In this document: piece after piece, positions 8,466 through 16,584 of the stretch
Position numbering within the stretch: the first letter of the stretch is position 1
Layout: each line of letters starts with the position of its first letter
Assembly (NCBI GenBank): GCA_002452265.1
Contig: DKEW01000004.1
Coordinates: 51,161-96,300 of the forward strand
Length of the DNA: 45,140 nucleotides
Reading direction: 5' to 3'
DNA from: Pelobacter sp. UBA6812
GTDB lineage: Bacteria; Desulfobacterota; Desulfuromonadia; Desulfuromonadales; Syntrophotaleaceae
The notes under the pieces: model-generated
The model's database searches: none
Seen by the model: the letters and a program-made list of their open reading frames with translations, nothing else
What the model was told of the DNA's origin: nothing
Translations under genes and position numbers: made by a program

Positions 8466-9416
8466 CTACAGAACGCGAATCAGAAAATAGGGACAAGCCG
8501 CGGCACAATAGCCGCACAAAACGCATCGCTCGGCGTCGACCCGGGCGACACCTTCTCTGACCGTCAGGGCTTTTGCCGGACAGGCCTCAAGGCAGGCACC
8601 GCAGCCCTTGCAAAAAAGCGTCATGATCTTGAGTCGCCGGCGCCGGCTTTCGAGGGGCTGCCAAACGTCATCGGTGCAGGAACGGCCCTCAAACAAAGCC
8701 AGATTGGCCAGGATTTCCTGTTCGGACAACATGCCGATCGCCACCGCGTGCACCCCGGTAAGCTGTTGGACATAGCGCAAACTGGCGCGGGCGTGTGCTA
8801 TCAGATTACCGCCACCCAGAGCTTTCATGGCGTAAATACCCTTACCAGCGGCAGCGGCTTCCCCAATGACAGCAGCCATCTGCGTTGCGCTGCCATCCAT
8901 GATACCCAACCCCTCCCGGTTGATAAGCGGATGAATAACCTCCAGGTCCGCGCAAGCCATGGCGCCGCGTACCCCGTTGATATAATGAGTGGACAATCCG
9001 AGATGGCGGATGTGCCCGGCATCGCGCAAACGCAGCAGAACCTCCAGCACAGGACCCCGTTCGGCAAAAGGGTCATCGGTTTGCATGGCGTGCAGCAATA
9101 CGATATCGAGATAATCACGACCGAGCTCCCGTAGCGCTTTCTCTACATGGCGCAGGGCATCACCGGCATCACGACTATGGGTTTTGGTTGCGACAAGCAC
9201 CTCGCCTGTATAACCGGCCAAAGCTTGTCGGATGTGGGGATAGGTCTGATACAGTTCAGCCGTATCGAGCAAATTAACTCCCCCCTCCAGCGCAGAACGG
9301 ATCAATCGCGCTCCTTGGGCAGCCGACAGGTCCGCCTGCAGAGGCCCCATGGACAATGTTCCAAAAACCAATGGGTGAATATGTAAACCGGTACTTCCCA
9401 AATCGATCCTGTTCAT
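8466..9416 (-). CDS. Aldo/keto reductase with C-terminal 2[4Fe-4S] ferredoxin domain
   Basis: A 316-residue protein joining an aldo/keto reductase barrel to a ferredoxin tail. The catalytic tetrad is visible: Asp51 and Tyr56 in LLDTAELY, Lys78 in VATKTH, and His109 in VLLHAM. The tail has two cluster motifs, CKGCGACLEACP and CVLCGYCAAACP. Such fusions are common in anaerobes and may take electrons from ferredoxin as well as NAD(P)H; the substrate is unknown. The start at 9416 is chosen because GGAGG lies 5 bases upstream, while the ATG four codons earlier directly abuts a GGAGG. The gene is divergent from the methyltransferase that follows. Confidence 0.88.
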   Translation of the reverse strand: MNRIDLGSTGLHIHPLVFGTLSMGPLQADLSAAQGARLIRSALEGGVNLLDTAELYQTYPHIRQALAGYTGEVLVATKTHSRDAGDALRHVEKALRELGRDYLDIVLLHAMQTDDPFAERGPVLEVLLRLRDAGHIRHLGLSTHYINGVRGAMACADLEVIHPLINREGLGIMDGSATQMAAVIGEAAAAGKGIYAMKALGGGNLIAHARASLRYVQQLTGVHAVAIGMLSEQEILANLALFEGRSCTDDVWQPLESRRRRLKIMTLFCKGCGACLEACPAKALTVREGVARVDAERCVLCGYCAAACPYFLIRVL

Positions 9417-9466
9417 GCTATCCTCCATCCTCCGCGCGGCCTGTCCCTATCAAGTGAATTTCACTC

Positions 9467-9495
9467 GGGACAACCCCCTGCAAGGGTGTTATAAT
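9467..9495 (+). promoter_or_regulatory. Promoter of the 9518 methyltransferase gene
   Basis: GGGACA (9467-9472), a 17-base spacer and a perfect TATAAT (9490-9495), 22 bases ahead of the ATG. The leader would be very short, about 16 bases. Confidence 0.5.
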
Positions 9496-9517
9496 CGATT
9501 CATTCCAGGAGAAATGA

Positions 9518-10339
9518 ATGTCCAAGAATTTCAAGGATAAAGTCAGGGAACAATTCAGCCGCACGGCCGAAAGCTATGTCCAGAGCCCCGGGTTTTCTCA
9601 GGGTATCGATCTGGAGGAAGCCGCACGGCTTCTGCAGCCAACGCAGGACGATATCCTGCTGGATGTGGCCTGTGGTGGAGGGCACTCTGCCCTGTTTTTC
9701 GCTCCGATGGTGCGTAGCGTGGTGGCTTCGGACCTGGCCATGCAAATGTTGAAGCGGGCCCAGGAATTCATCAGTGAAGAAGGGGGCGTTGAAAACGTCA
9801 CCTTCCGGGAAGCTGACGCCGAGGATCTGCCATTTCCGGCCGGCGCCTTCACTTTGCTGACATGTCGCATCGCCCCACACCACTTTCCGGATGTGCCGCG
9901 GGCACTGGGCGAATTCCACCGGGTACTGCGCCGTGGTGGCCGCATGGCCATCATCGATACGCTACTGCCGGACGACCCCGAAATCGCCGAGTTCATGCAC
10001 ACCTACGAGCAGATGCGCGACCCTACCCATGTTCGCTCCTACACCAAACAGGATTGGACACAGATGGTGGAGGCCGCCGATTTCATCCTGCACGATATCA
10101 AGGTGATCCCTAAAACCCATGAATTTCAGGAATGGGCACGGCGCACCGGCATGAACCGCGACGGCGTGCAGAGGCTCAACAAACTGTTTATCGAGGCATC
10201 AGGCAAAATCCAGGATTTTTTCCAGGTGGAAACCTTCGCCGGAGAGGTGGAAAGTTTCACTGACCAGAAGATTCTGATCTACGCCAGCCGTCCGGCTAAA
10301 AAGCCGCATGTTCAGCCGACCAAGCAGCAGGAATCATGA
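9518..10339 (+). CDS. Class I SAM-dependent methyltransferase, UbiE-like
   Basis: A 273-residue cytoplasmic methyltransferase of the Methyltransf_11 type. Motif I is LLDVACGGGHSALFF (about 47-61), motif II ends in ASDLA, and the post-core segments ADAEDLPFPAGAFTLLTCR and EFHRVLRRGGRMAIIDT are typical. The C-terminal part (about 175-260) is less conserved and probably binds the substrate, which cannot be assigned; quinone methylation is possible but HDF/NPPxF-type UbiE signatures are not clear. CAGGAGAA precedes the ATG closely. It has its own promoter and strong terminator, so it is monocistronic. Confidence 0.85.
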   Translation: MSKNFKDKVREQFSRTAESYVQSPGFSQGIDLEEAARLLQPTQDDILLDVACGGGHSALFFAPMVRSVVASDLAMQMLKRAQEFISEEGGVENVTFREADAEDLPFPAGAFTLLTCRIAPHHFPDVPRALGEFHRVLRRGGRMAIIDTLLPDDPEIAEFMHTYEQMRDPTHVRSYTKQDWTQMVEAADFILHDIKVIPKTHEFQEWARRTGMNRDGVQRLNKLFIEASGKIQDFFQVETFAGEVESFTDQKILIYASRPAKKPHVQPTKQQES

Positions 10340-10346
10340 TGTATTC

Positions 10347-10384
10347 CAAGGCCCCGTGGCTTACGCCGCGGGGCCTTGTTATTA
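10347..10384 (+). terminator. Rho-independent terminator after the methyltransferase
   Basis: The stem pairs CAAGGCCCCG (from 10347) with CGGGGCCTTG (to 10378), around a loop rich in GC pairs, followed by TTATTA. It begins 8 bases after the stop codon. Confidence 0.8.
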
Positions 10385-10447
10385 ATCACTGGTCCGTCGC
10401 TATTTGTCACGGGTTCAAAACCTCTGACATCAATCAACACTGAAAAC

Positions 10448-10864
10448 CTATTCCCCGATCATTTTAACCAGCACCCTTTTTCGCCGGCCCCCGTCAAATT
10501 CACCGTAAAAAATTTGTTCCCATGGCCCGAAATCGAGTTGACCATCGGTGATGGCCACCACCACTTCACGCCCCATAATCTGGCGTTTGAGATGTCCATC
10601 GGCGTTGTCTTCCCCAATATTGTGCCGATAGTGCCCAACCGGTTCATGCGGCGCCAACTGTTCCAACCAACGTTCAAAATCCTGATGCAAACCTCTTTCG
10701 TCATCGTTGATAAACACCGAGGCGGTAATATGCATGGCGTTGACCAGCGCCAATCCTTCCTGAATGCCACTTTCGTCCAGACAGCGCTGCACATCATCGG
10801 TAATATTGATAAAGGCGCGCCGCTGCGGCACCTCGAACCATAATTCCCTGCGAAAACTTTTCAT
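10448..10864 (-). CDS. yjbQ: YjbQ family protein (UPF0047)
   Basis: A 138-residue protein of the YjbQ/UPF0047 family, small trimeric proteins for which a weak thiamine-phosphate synthase activity has been reported; the true role is unsettled. Family landmarks are NAMHITASVFINDDE (about 43-57), YRHN in the middle, the LKRQIMGREVVV segment, and the C-terminal GPWEQIFYGEFDG with RRKRVLVK. The length matches the family. It lies 37 bp downstream of the Rel-like gene on the same strand and is probably co-transcribed with it. It is convergent with the methyltransferase terminator. Confidence 0.9.
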   Translation of the reverse strand: MKSFRRELWFEVPQRRAFINITDDVQRCLDESGIQEGLALVNAMHITASVFINDDERGLHQDFERWLEQLAPHEPVGHYRHNIGEDNADGHLKRQIMGREVVVAITDGQLDFGPWEQIFYGEFDGGRRKRVLVKMIGE

Positions 10865-10901
10865 CGTGTATCTCCCGACGACTTACCGCACAGAACCAAC
10901 C

Positions 10902-12335
10902 CTATGCGCCGCCATCCTGAACCCGGGTGCGCAAATAGCGACGAATATGGTTATGGGCACGGGGCGTCACCGCCCACTCCAACCACTTGGGCAACACCAT
11001 CGGGTTCATGCCACGTTCAATCTCGACCTGATCTCCGTCCATAAGCCGCGACTTGAGTTGCCGTGTCTGGCCATTGACGCGGGCTCGCCAGGCAAACAGC
11101 CCAACCTTTTCATGAATTGCGAAAGCAAAATCAAGAGCACTACTACCTGCCGGCAGGGTGCAGATATCGCCTTTTGGGGTGTAGACCTGAATGGTGGATG
11201 CGGCAAGCCGTAAGCTTTCGGTATCAAATGCAGCCTCTCCTTCGAGCAACGACTTCATCAACTCCCGGAAGTTCTCCTTGCGAAACTCAAACCCGGGCGT
11301 AAGCACTCCTGATTCATTGAAACGCGCAAGCTTATGGGTGGTAATCTCCACCCGCAAGCGAATTTCCCCGGCCTGCACAGTGGTTTTCAAGGCTTGGTAA
11401 CCGAAGGGGGATGGGATGGTGAGATGATCGCGCAGTTTGCCGGGAATTGCATTATACAGCTCATGCACCACACCCAGCGCCAGATAAGCATCCATGGTAC
11501 GAGCCACCTGGATCTCAAGGGTATAGAGCGCAGAGATGCCGCGCCCCATGGTACGGGTAGCATCGATGGAGAAGGGCCGCCAGCGATCTTTCATGGTCGG
11601 TGATTGGCGGTAATGCTCAAAGGCCTGGCGGAAATTGGCGCGAATCTGGCGTAGTTGCGGTTCGACCTGCATGCGTAAAACCTGCACAACCCGCCGATAC
11701 CGATTGGCTCGGGCGGGATACAGAATACTCAGGGACAGTGCTTCCATATGCGAGGCCACATACCCCATCCCCAGATGCCGAGCCAAAGGGACATACACGG
11801 CGCGGGTTTCTTTGGCGATAAGTGCCTGTTTGCCGGGATCAAGAGCCTGGATGGTCTGCAGGTTATCGATGCGGTCCCAGAACTTAAGACAAAGCACCCG
11901 CACATCCTCGATTGCCAGCAACAGCTGTTTACGATAGGTCTGTGCCTTTAAAGCCTCGCGGCTGAGTTTTTCAGAGGAAACCTTGGTCAGGCCGTTGACC
12001 AGCCGCGCCACCTCGGAACCGAATGCCTTTTCCACCTCGGACAGGGTCATCGGTGTATCCTCGACCACATCATGCAGCAAAGCGGCAATCACCGAGGAAA
12101 AATCCATCCAGTGGCGTGCAGCTTGGTGAGCGACGCGCAAGGGGTGGATGAAAAAAGGTTCGCCCGATTTACGCAGCTGCCCCTCGTGGGCCCTCGAAGC
12201 AATAGCGATGGCGCGGTTAAAGTCGGCGATACCGCGATCGAGTTCTTCCTCGCTCAACCCGCCACCGTAATGGGTAACCAGCAACTCGAGGATTTCGTTG
12301 ACCATGCGCCGTTCTTTTTTCTTGTGTTCTGCCAC
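10902..12335 (-). CDS. Divergent RelA/SpoT homologue: HD domain, decayed synthetase, TGS
   Basis: A 477-residue protein built like the N-terminal part of RelA/SpoT. The HD hydrolase domain (about 40-185) keeps its metal ligands: His64 in FIHPLRVA, His88-Asp89 in LLHDVVEDT, and Asp154 in KFWDRIDNL. The synthetase region (about 250-340) is poorly kept: the GRxKS motif reads GRGISAL, the catalytic Asp strand reads TLEIQVAR, GYQSLHT reads GYQALKT, and EIQIRT reads RVEITTH. A TGS domain spans about 380-440. There is no ACT domain, and usual family length exceeds 700. The protein most likely only degrades (p)ppGpp or a related nucleotide, or is a sensor. The GTG start has GGAGG 4 bases upstream; two other starts are in frame. 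Confidence 0.82.
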   Translation of the reverse strand: MAEHKKKERRMVNEILELLVTHYGGGLSEEELDRGIADFNRAIAIASRAHEGQLRKSGEPFFIHPLRVAHQAARHWMDFSSVIAALLHDVVEDTPMTLSEVEKAFGSEVARLVNGLTKVSSEKLSREALKAQTYRKQLLLAIEDVRVLCLKFWDRIDNLQTIQALDPGKQALIAKETRAVYVPLARHLGMGYVASHMEALSLSILYPARANRYRRVVQVLRMQVEPQLRQIRANFRQAFEHYRQSPTMKDRWRPFSIDATRTMGRGISALYTLEIQVARTMDAYLALGVVHELYNAIPGKLRDHLTIPSPFGYQALKTTVQAGEIRLRVEITTHKLARFNESGVLTPGFEFRKENFRELMKSLLEGEAAFDTESLRLAASTIQVYTPKGDICTLPAGSSALDFAFAIHEKVGLFAWRARVNGQTRQLKSRLMDGDQVEIERGMNPMVLPKWLEWAVTPRAHNHIRRYLRTRVQDGGA

Positions 12336-12409
12336 ACATCCTCCAAGGCAGGGGGCCGGGTGGGATCCTGTCGAAACAGCGGAATCCACCACACCGCCGC
12401 AAGTCATCT

Positions 12410-12437
12410 TTGACTTACTGCAGAAACGGTTTATTTT
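12410..12437 (+). promoter_or_regulatory. Promoter of the DksA-like gene
   Basis: TTGACT (12410-12415), a 16-base spacer, and TATTTT (12432-12437), 48 bases before the ATG. Pattern match only. Confidence 0.45.
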
Positions 12438-12484
12438 TGAAGATAGACTCCCTGACACACCCTTCCTCCCTGAAGGAGAAGATC

Positions 12485-12868
12485 ATGACACGAGAGAGCC
12501 TTGAGAGCATTCGAAAAAGACTTCTGACCCTACGTGAAACACGCTTGCAACAATGCCGCCGACAGAACGCCGATGCCGCCGACCTGCTCGATGAAGGCGT
12601 AGCGGATGTTGCGGACCAGGGGCTGACGGACAGCCTCAAGGATTGCCTGCATCTGCTCAGCGATGCCGGGCGGGAGGAAATCCTTGCGATAGACGAGGCC
12701 CTTGAACGTCTTCGGGACGGCAGCTACGAAACCTGTGCGGGCTGCGGCAAAAAAATCGGCATGGCACGCTTGCAAGCCCTCCCCTTCACTCGGATGTGCC
12801 TGGCGTGTCAACAAAACACGGAACAGCAGCTGTCAACCAAGGCCGGCCCCTCAAAGGGACAAATTTAA
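12485..12868 (+). CDS. TraR/DksA family zinc-finger protein
   Basis: A 127-residue protein with the DksA plan: an N-terminal coiled coil (about 1-80) ending in the motif DEALERLRDGSYETC, and a zinc finger formed by Cys84, Cys87, Cys105 and Cys108. DksA-type proteins enter the secondary channel of RNA polymerase and act with ppGpp on promoters. The coiled-coil tip here reads DVADQGLTDSL; the paired acidic residues of E. coli DksA (DXXDXA) are only partly kept, so strength of the effect is uncertain. AAGGAGAA precedes the ATG. It lies divergent from the Rel-like gene, a pairing that fits a shared link to the stringent response. Confidence 0.88.
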   Translation: MTRESLESIRKRLLTLRETRLQQCRRQNADAADLLDEGVADVADQGLTDSLKDCLHLLSDAGREEILAIDEALERLRDGSYETCAGCGKKIGMARLQALPFTRMCLACQQNTEQQLSTKAGPSKGQI

Positions 12869-12942
12869 CCTCTGTCGCAAACCTTTGGAAACGGGACCAC
12901 GACAACTGACGGGGCCTTGCAACAAAAATCCCGGACGCGGTA

Positions 12943-13296
12943 TCAACCCGGGGGCCAAGTCATGGAGCGTCCACCGAGCAAATGAAAGTGCAGATGCCAG
13001 ACCGTCTGACCGGCCCCTTCATTGCAATTATTCACCACCCGAAAACCGCCCTCGGCAAAACCGTGCCGGGTAGCCAACTGTGCGGCCACTTGATAGACAT
13101 GCCCAACCAGATCGTTATCCTCTACCGTCAGGTCGAGAGTAGTGCGAATGTGCTTGCGTGGAATGATCAAATAGTGGTGAGGCGCTTGCGGCGCGATATC
13201 CTGCAGCACTACCAACCTGTCATCTTCATAAATGAAGGTGCCGGGAATCTCTTTGGCTATAATCTTACAAAAAAGACAATTGTCCGTCATCGTCAT
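12943..13296 (-). CDS. HIT family nucleotide-binding protein
   Basis: A 117-residue histidine-triad protein; these hydrolyse nucleoside phosphoramidates and similar AMP conjugates in the cytoplasm. The triad HLHFHLL gives His101, His103 and His105. The N-terminal CLFCKIIAKEIP and the RKHI segment fit the HINT branch, and length is standard. The start at 13296 is preferred because AGGAGG lies 6 bases upstream; an ATG two codons later is an alternative. The gene overlaps the end of the YhaN-like gene by 32 bases in another frame, so translation is likely coupled. It is the last gene of the tlyA operon. Confidence 0.93.
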   Translation of the reverse strand: MTMTDNCLFCKIIAKEIPGTFIYEDDRLVVLQDIAPQAPHHYLIIPRKHIRTTLDLTVEDNDLVGHVYQVAAQLATRHGFAEGGFRVVNNCNEGAGQTVWHLHFHLLGGRSMTWPPG

Positions 13297-15427
13297 TCTT
13301 CTCCTCCTTGCCGACGGCTACCGCAGGTCCCTTGGCACGCAGAGAAATCAGATGCCAACCATCTCGCATGGCCCGTCGGCGCACGGCTTCATCGTGGCTG
13401 AATAAAATAACCTGTGCTCCGGCAGCATACTGTTCCAGAACCTTAAGCGCTTGCCCACGGCGTTTTTTGTCGAGAGCCCCCAAGGGATCATCAAGCAGAA
13501 GCGGGAGGCGCGAACCCTCGCCACGTAATTGGTTAGGGGTCAGGCACAACGCCAAATCATGCAGGGTGCGTATGGCACTGCTAAAACGCTCAGCCGGCAA
13601 CCAGACACCATCCGCTCCCGATAATTGCACGACAAAATCATCGGTAACGTGCACCTTATCGACCACGCCACCTGTCAAATCGCTCATCAGCTGAGCGAGA
13701 ATCCCGGCCAAAGCCTGCCTGTCGGTCGAGGGAGCATCGGCAAGAGTCTCCATCAGCAGGTCACATTCCACAACGAGAGTATTTCTGCGCTGTTTAAGCC
13801 TGGACTCCCGTGCTCGCAGCTCTTCTCCTTCAGCTTCGATTCGGGTGCGTGCATCCAGCAAACTTTCCAAGTCAAAAGCCCCCGGTGTGCTTATCGATTC
13901 TTCAATAATAGAATCCCCAGCTGCCTGCATGCAACAAGCTTCATCAGGCACCGGCGCGGCTGATTGAGCATCTGAGATAGCAGCGATAGCCTTTACTGAA
14001 GCAGCAATCGGCTCACGAACAGAGACGTCCGGCTCGCCCTCCCCCCTGACCTGGACAACCTCATCCCGAACCGCATCCATCTGTCGTAACTGCTCCAGCA
14101 GCTGCTGATGACGGGGGAGATTTTTTTGCATGCGCACGGTTTCCACAGGCGAAGGCGATAATCCCAAAGCCTCGAATCGATCGTTCATGGCTGTCAGCTG
14201 CTGCTGGAGTTCAAAGACCTGCGCCTCTACGGCGACAACCTGGCTGTCGAGCTGCTGTCCAGCACTACGTGCCTGCAGGCAACGCCGGGCATACCATGCT
14301 CCGGCAACGGCAGTAACCAGCATCCCCCCCCAGATCGGCAGGGTGGAGAGTTGTACCCATAACCAGGTTAACGCTGCGGCCCAGATACCTGCCAAACCGA
14401 ATGCCAAACCTTTCCAGGCCGGCGGCCGGCATTTCCGTCGTTCTTCCTGACGCACCCCCAGGCTACGCTTCTGTTCAGCCATCGCCTGCCGCAAGCTGGC
14501 ACAAGAACTCAAAAGCTCGGGCAACTCGGCCGGGATGCTTCGCGGCAGGCCTGTTTTGGCCAACTCGGTCTCCAGTGTGGCACGTCTGGTCGCATAATCC
14601 ACTGGCGGGTCGGAGCTCATATCCGTGACAGGCCCTGCAACCTCATGATGTTCCACAATGGGTTCTGATGACTCAGACTCCACAGGGCAGGCCATTTCGG
14701 AATCAACCGCTTCATCGGCTTCGCCGACCTCGTCGATCACATCGGCCTCTTGCAGATCCCGCTGACGGATGGTTTCCTGAAGCCCGAACCATTCTTTTTC
14801 CAGCTCTGCCAGTCGCCGTGCAATAAACTGCAGCTCACCCTCCCCGACCGTTTGAAGCCCCCAGGGATTGTCGCTGGAAATGCCAAGGAATTCGGCCTGC
14901 AACGTTTTTAGGACATCTTCGAGTCGGGCTATTTCCGGATCTGAAAAACATGCCTTGAGACGCTCGGAAGCCCCCCCGAGATTCCCGTCAGAATGATCAC
15001 CATAGAGCAGGGTATGCAAGAACTCTTGGTGAGACACTCCCAGCAGTTCCTGCAACCTTGCGAGATAGGTAGACGGGTCCAATTCCGAATTTTCGGCATC
15101 TGGACAGCCGCAAAAAACAGGCTGGAATACACCCTCGTCATCGACCTCGGTCCAATTTACATAACCGGTGAAAAAATCACGTTCGATCCTTACCTGGCGC
15201 CCCTTTGTCTCAATCAACAACGCCGCCCTGCATATGCCGGAGCTTTCCCAAGGTACGAATCGTGCGGCGTCGTCATCTCCGAACAATACCGCCACCACGG
15301 CCTGTAAAAGAGTGGTTTTCCCCGACTCGTTGGGACCTGATACCAGGTTCATACCTGGTAAGAATTCGATGACTTCGTCCTCAAAGCGTCCGAAAGCCTG
15401 CAGTTCAAGCCGCCGAAGCATCATCAT
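13265..15427 (-). CDS. YhaN/SbcC-like AAA ATPase with a central membrane hairpin
   Basis: A 720-residue SMC/Rad50-like ATPase. Walker A is GPNESGKTT (31-39), Walker B is LPLLLDDPLGALD (from 641, acidic pair 646-647), and a His switch follows in FSHDEAV. Between them lie coiled-coil stretches, a poorly ordered acidic insert (about 225-280), and two adjacent hydrophobic helices (about 339-381) that look like a membrane hairpin. This is the layout of YhaN, the partner of the phosphoesterase YhaO, rather than soluble SbcC. The upstream gene encodes that phosphoesterase and overlaps by ATGA. Expected role: DNA end processing or repair at the membrane, by analogy. The ATG at 15427 is the first of three in tandem, with GGTGGAG upstream. 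Confidence 0.85.
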   Translation of the reverse strand: MMMLRRLELQAFGRFEDEVIEFLPGMNLVSGPNESGKTTLLQAVVAVLFGDDDAARFVPWESSGICRAALLIETKGRQVRIERDFFTGYVNWTEVDDEGVFQPVFCGCPDAENSELDPSTYLARLQELLGVSHQEFLHTLLYGDHSDGNLGGASERLKACFSDPEIARLEDVLKTLQAEFLGISSDNPWGLQTVGEGELQFIARRLAELEKEWFGLQETIRQRDLQEADVIDEVGEADEAVDSEMACPVESESSEPIVEHHEVAGPVTDMSSDPPVDYATRRATLETELAKTGLPRSIPAELPELLSSCASLRQAMAEQKRSLGVRQEERRKCRPPAWKGLAFGLAGIWAAALTWLWVQLSTLPIWGGMLVTAVAGAWYARRCLQARSAGQQLDSQVVAVEAQVFELQQQLTAMNDRFEALGLSPSPVETVRMQKNLPRHQQLLEQLRQMDAVRDEVVQVRGEGEPDVSVREPIAASVKAIAAISDAQSAAPVPDEACCMQAAGDSIIEESISTPGAFDLESLLDARTRIEAEGEELRARESRLKQRRNTLVVECDLLMETLADAPSTDRQALAGILAQLMSDLTGGVVDKVHVTDDFVVQLSGADGVWLPAERFSSAIRTLHDLALCLTPNQLRGEGSRLPLLLDDPLGALDKKRRGQALKVLEQYAAGAQVILFSHDEAVRRRAMRDGWHLISLRAKGPAVAVGKEEKNDDDGQLSFL

Positions 15428-16533
15428 TGATCTCCACCCAAAGGTTGACACCGCTCAAGAATATCCCGTACAGCCTCCTCCAGCAAAGGTCGCTCTGCAA
15501 CCGGCAGGCAAGCGGCTTTGGCCTGGGCTTTGCGAACCAGCAGACTGCACATACTATCGCTACAAGCCAGTTTCTTCAGCAGGGCACTGCCAAGAAGCGG
15601 TGTCTTGTCGTTAATTTCCAGATAGCAAAATGCGTCCGCTGCCTGTTGTTGAAGAACCTGCGTATTCAGTACCATGTTCGCCTGGCCGGTCAACGTTACA
15701 CGCATTAACAGATCGGGGTTGCCAAAAGAGCGGATCATATCCAAAATACGCTTCATCGATCGAAAATCACTTACATCCAGACTTTTTTCTTCAAAAAAAC
15801 GTTTATTAACCGGAAGCTTCTCGATGTTGGGTTGCCCCGAGCCCAGGCAGCACATGACACAGTAACGCACCCCTTGTTCGGCAAAGCTTAATCCTTCGGG
15901 CGAACCGGGGCAACACCCGACAATCCTGCCATCTTCGAGCCACTCACGATAATTGTGCAATCCGCCCGCAACAAGATAGCCGCCTTTTCCATTCCGCCAT
16001 GGAACGGACTCGATCAATCTGTCGGCATCACCATCCGAAGCAGTCACGCCCGGCAAGTGAAGCAGACCGACATGAACCCCTGCTGTTTCGCCCTGGTCCG
16101 AAGCGGGCCAGACAATCTGGTCGCCTTCTGCCAAGCCGGCATGCAGGTGCAACGATTGCCCCCCGATGTCCAGTGTCACACACTCCAACCGATGCGGATC
16201 GAGCACCAGCACGTTTTCAAATACGTTACGCCCGTAGACACCATCCGCTGTGCGCAGAGTATCACTGCGCCCCGGCAGGATGACCGGAAGAATGCCGTTT
16301 GCAAGCAGACGCTTAAAGCCGGCCTGCACGCAGTCTACAACCTCCTTGGCAGGCCAGGGCGAGGCGAACAGATCTCCCGCCACCAGCAGCAGATGAACCT
16401 GCCTGCTCACGGCCAACGCGATGATGCGGTCGAAGGTTGCAAGCTGGTCGGCGCGCCTGTTTGCGGCCTGACCGTAAAATTCCGGAAAAACAGATCCCAG
16501 ATGAAGATCAGCGGTATGTAAAATACGGATCAT
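15424..16533 (-). CDS. SbcD/YhaO-like metallophosphoesterase, atypical active site
   Basis: A 369-residue calcineurin-like phosphoesterase, partner of the adjacent YhaN-like ATPase. Motif I is HTADLHLGS (Asp9, His11) and motif II VAGDLFAS (Asp54). The third motif, normally GNHD/E, reads GRSD (88-91), so both the metal-binding Asn and the catalytic His are changed. Later motifs are also weak: GLLHLPGV keeps a His, and VAGGLHNYREW replaces the usual GHxH. It may be a structural subunit or use another nuclease site. The ATG at 16533 is the natural start although no strong ribosome binding site is visible; a TTG two codons earlier is possible. The C-terminal third has no recognised domain. Confidence 0.83.
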   Translation of the reverse strand: MIRILHTADLHLGSVFPEFYGQAANRRADQLATFDRIIALAVSRQVHLLLVAGDLFASPWPAKEVVDCVQAGFKRLLANGILPVILPGRSDTLRTADGVYGRNVFENVLVLDPHRLECVTLDIGGQSLHLHAGLAEGDQIVWPASDQGETAGVHVGLLHLPGVTASDGDADRLIESVPWRNGKGGYLVAGGLHNYREWLEDGRIVGCCPGSPEGLSFAEQGVRYCVMCCLGSGQPNIEKLPVNKRFFEEKSLDVSDFRSMKRILDMIRSFGNPDLLMRVTLTGQANMVLNTQVLQQQAADAFCYLEINDKTPLLGSALLKKLACSDSMCSLLVRKAQAKAACLPVAERPLLEEAVRDILERCQPLGGDQ

Positions 16534-16584
16534 AGACAAAGAGCACCGAAGCAGAAAAAGATAAAATTTGTTTTAAAATGCGAT

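Noticed and set aside
12901..12960. Short stem CCCGG/CCGGG at the end of the HIT gene as a terminator
   Set aside because: Only five base pairs, overlapping the stop codon; too weak to list as a feature.
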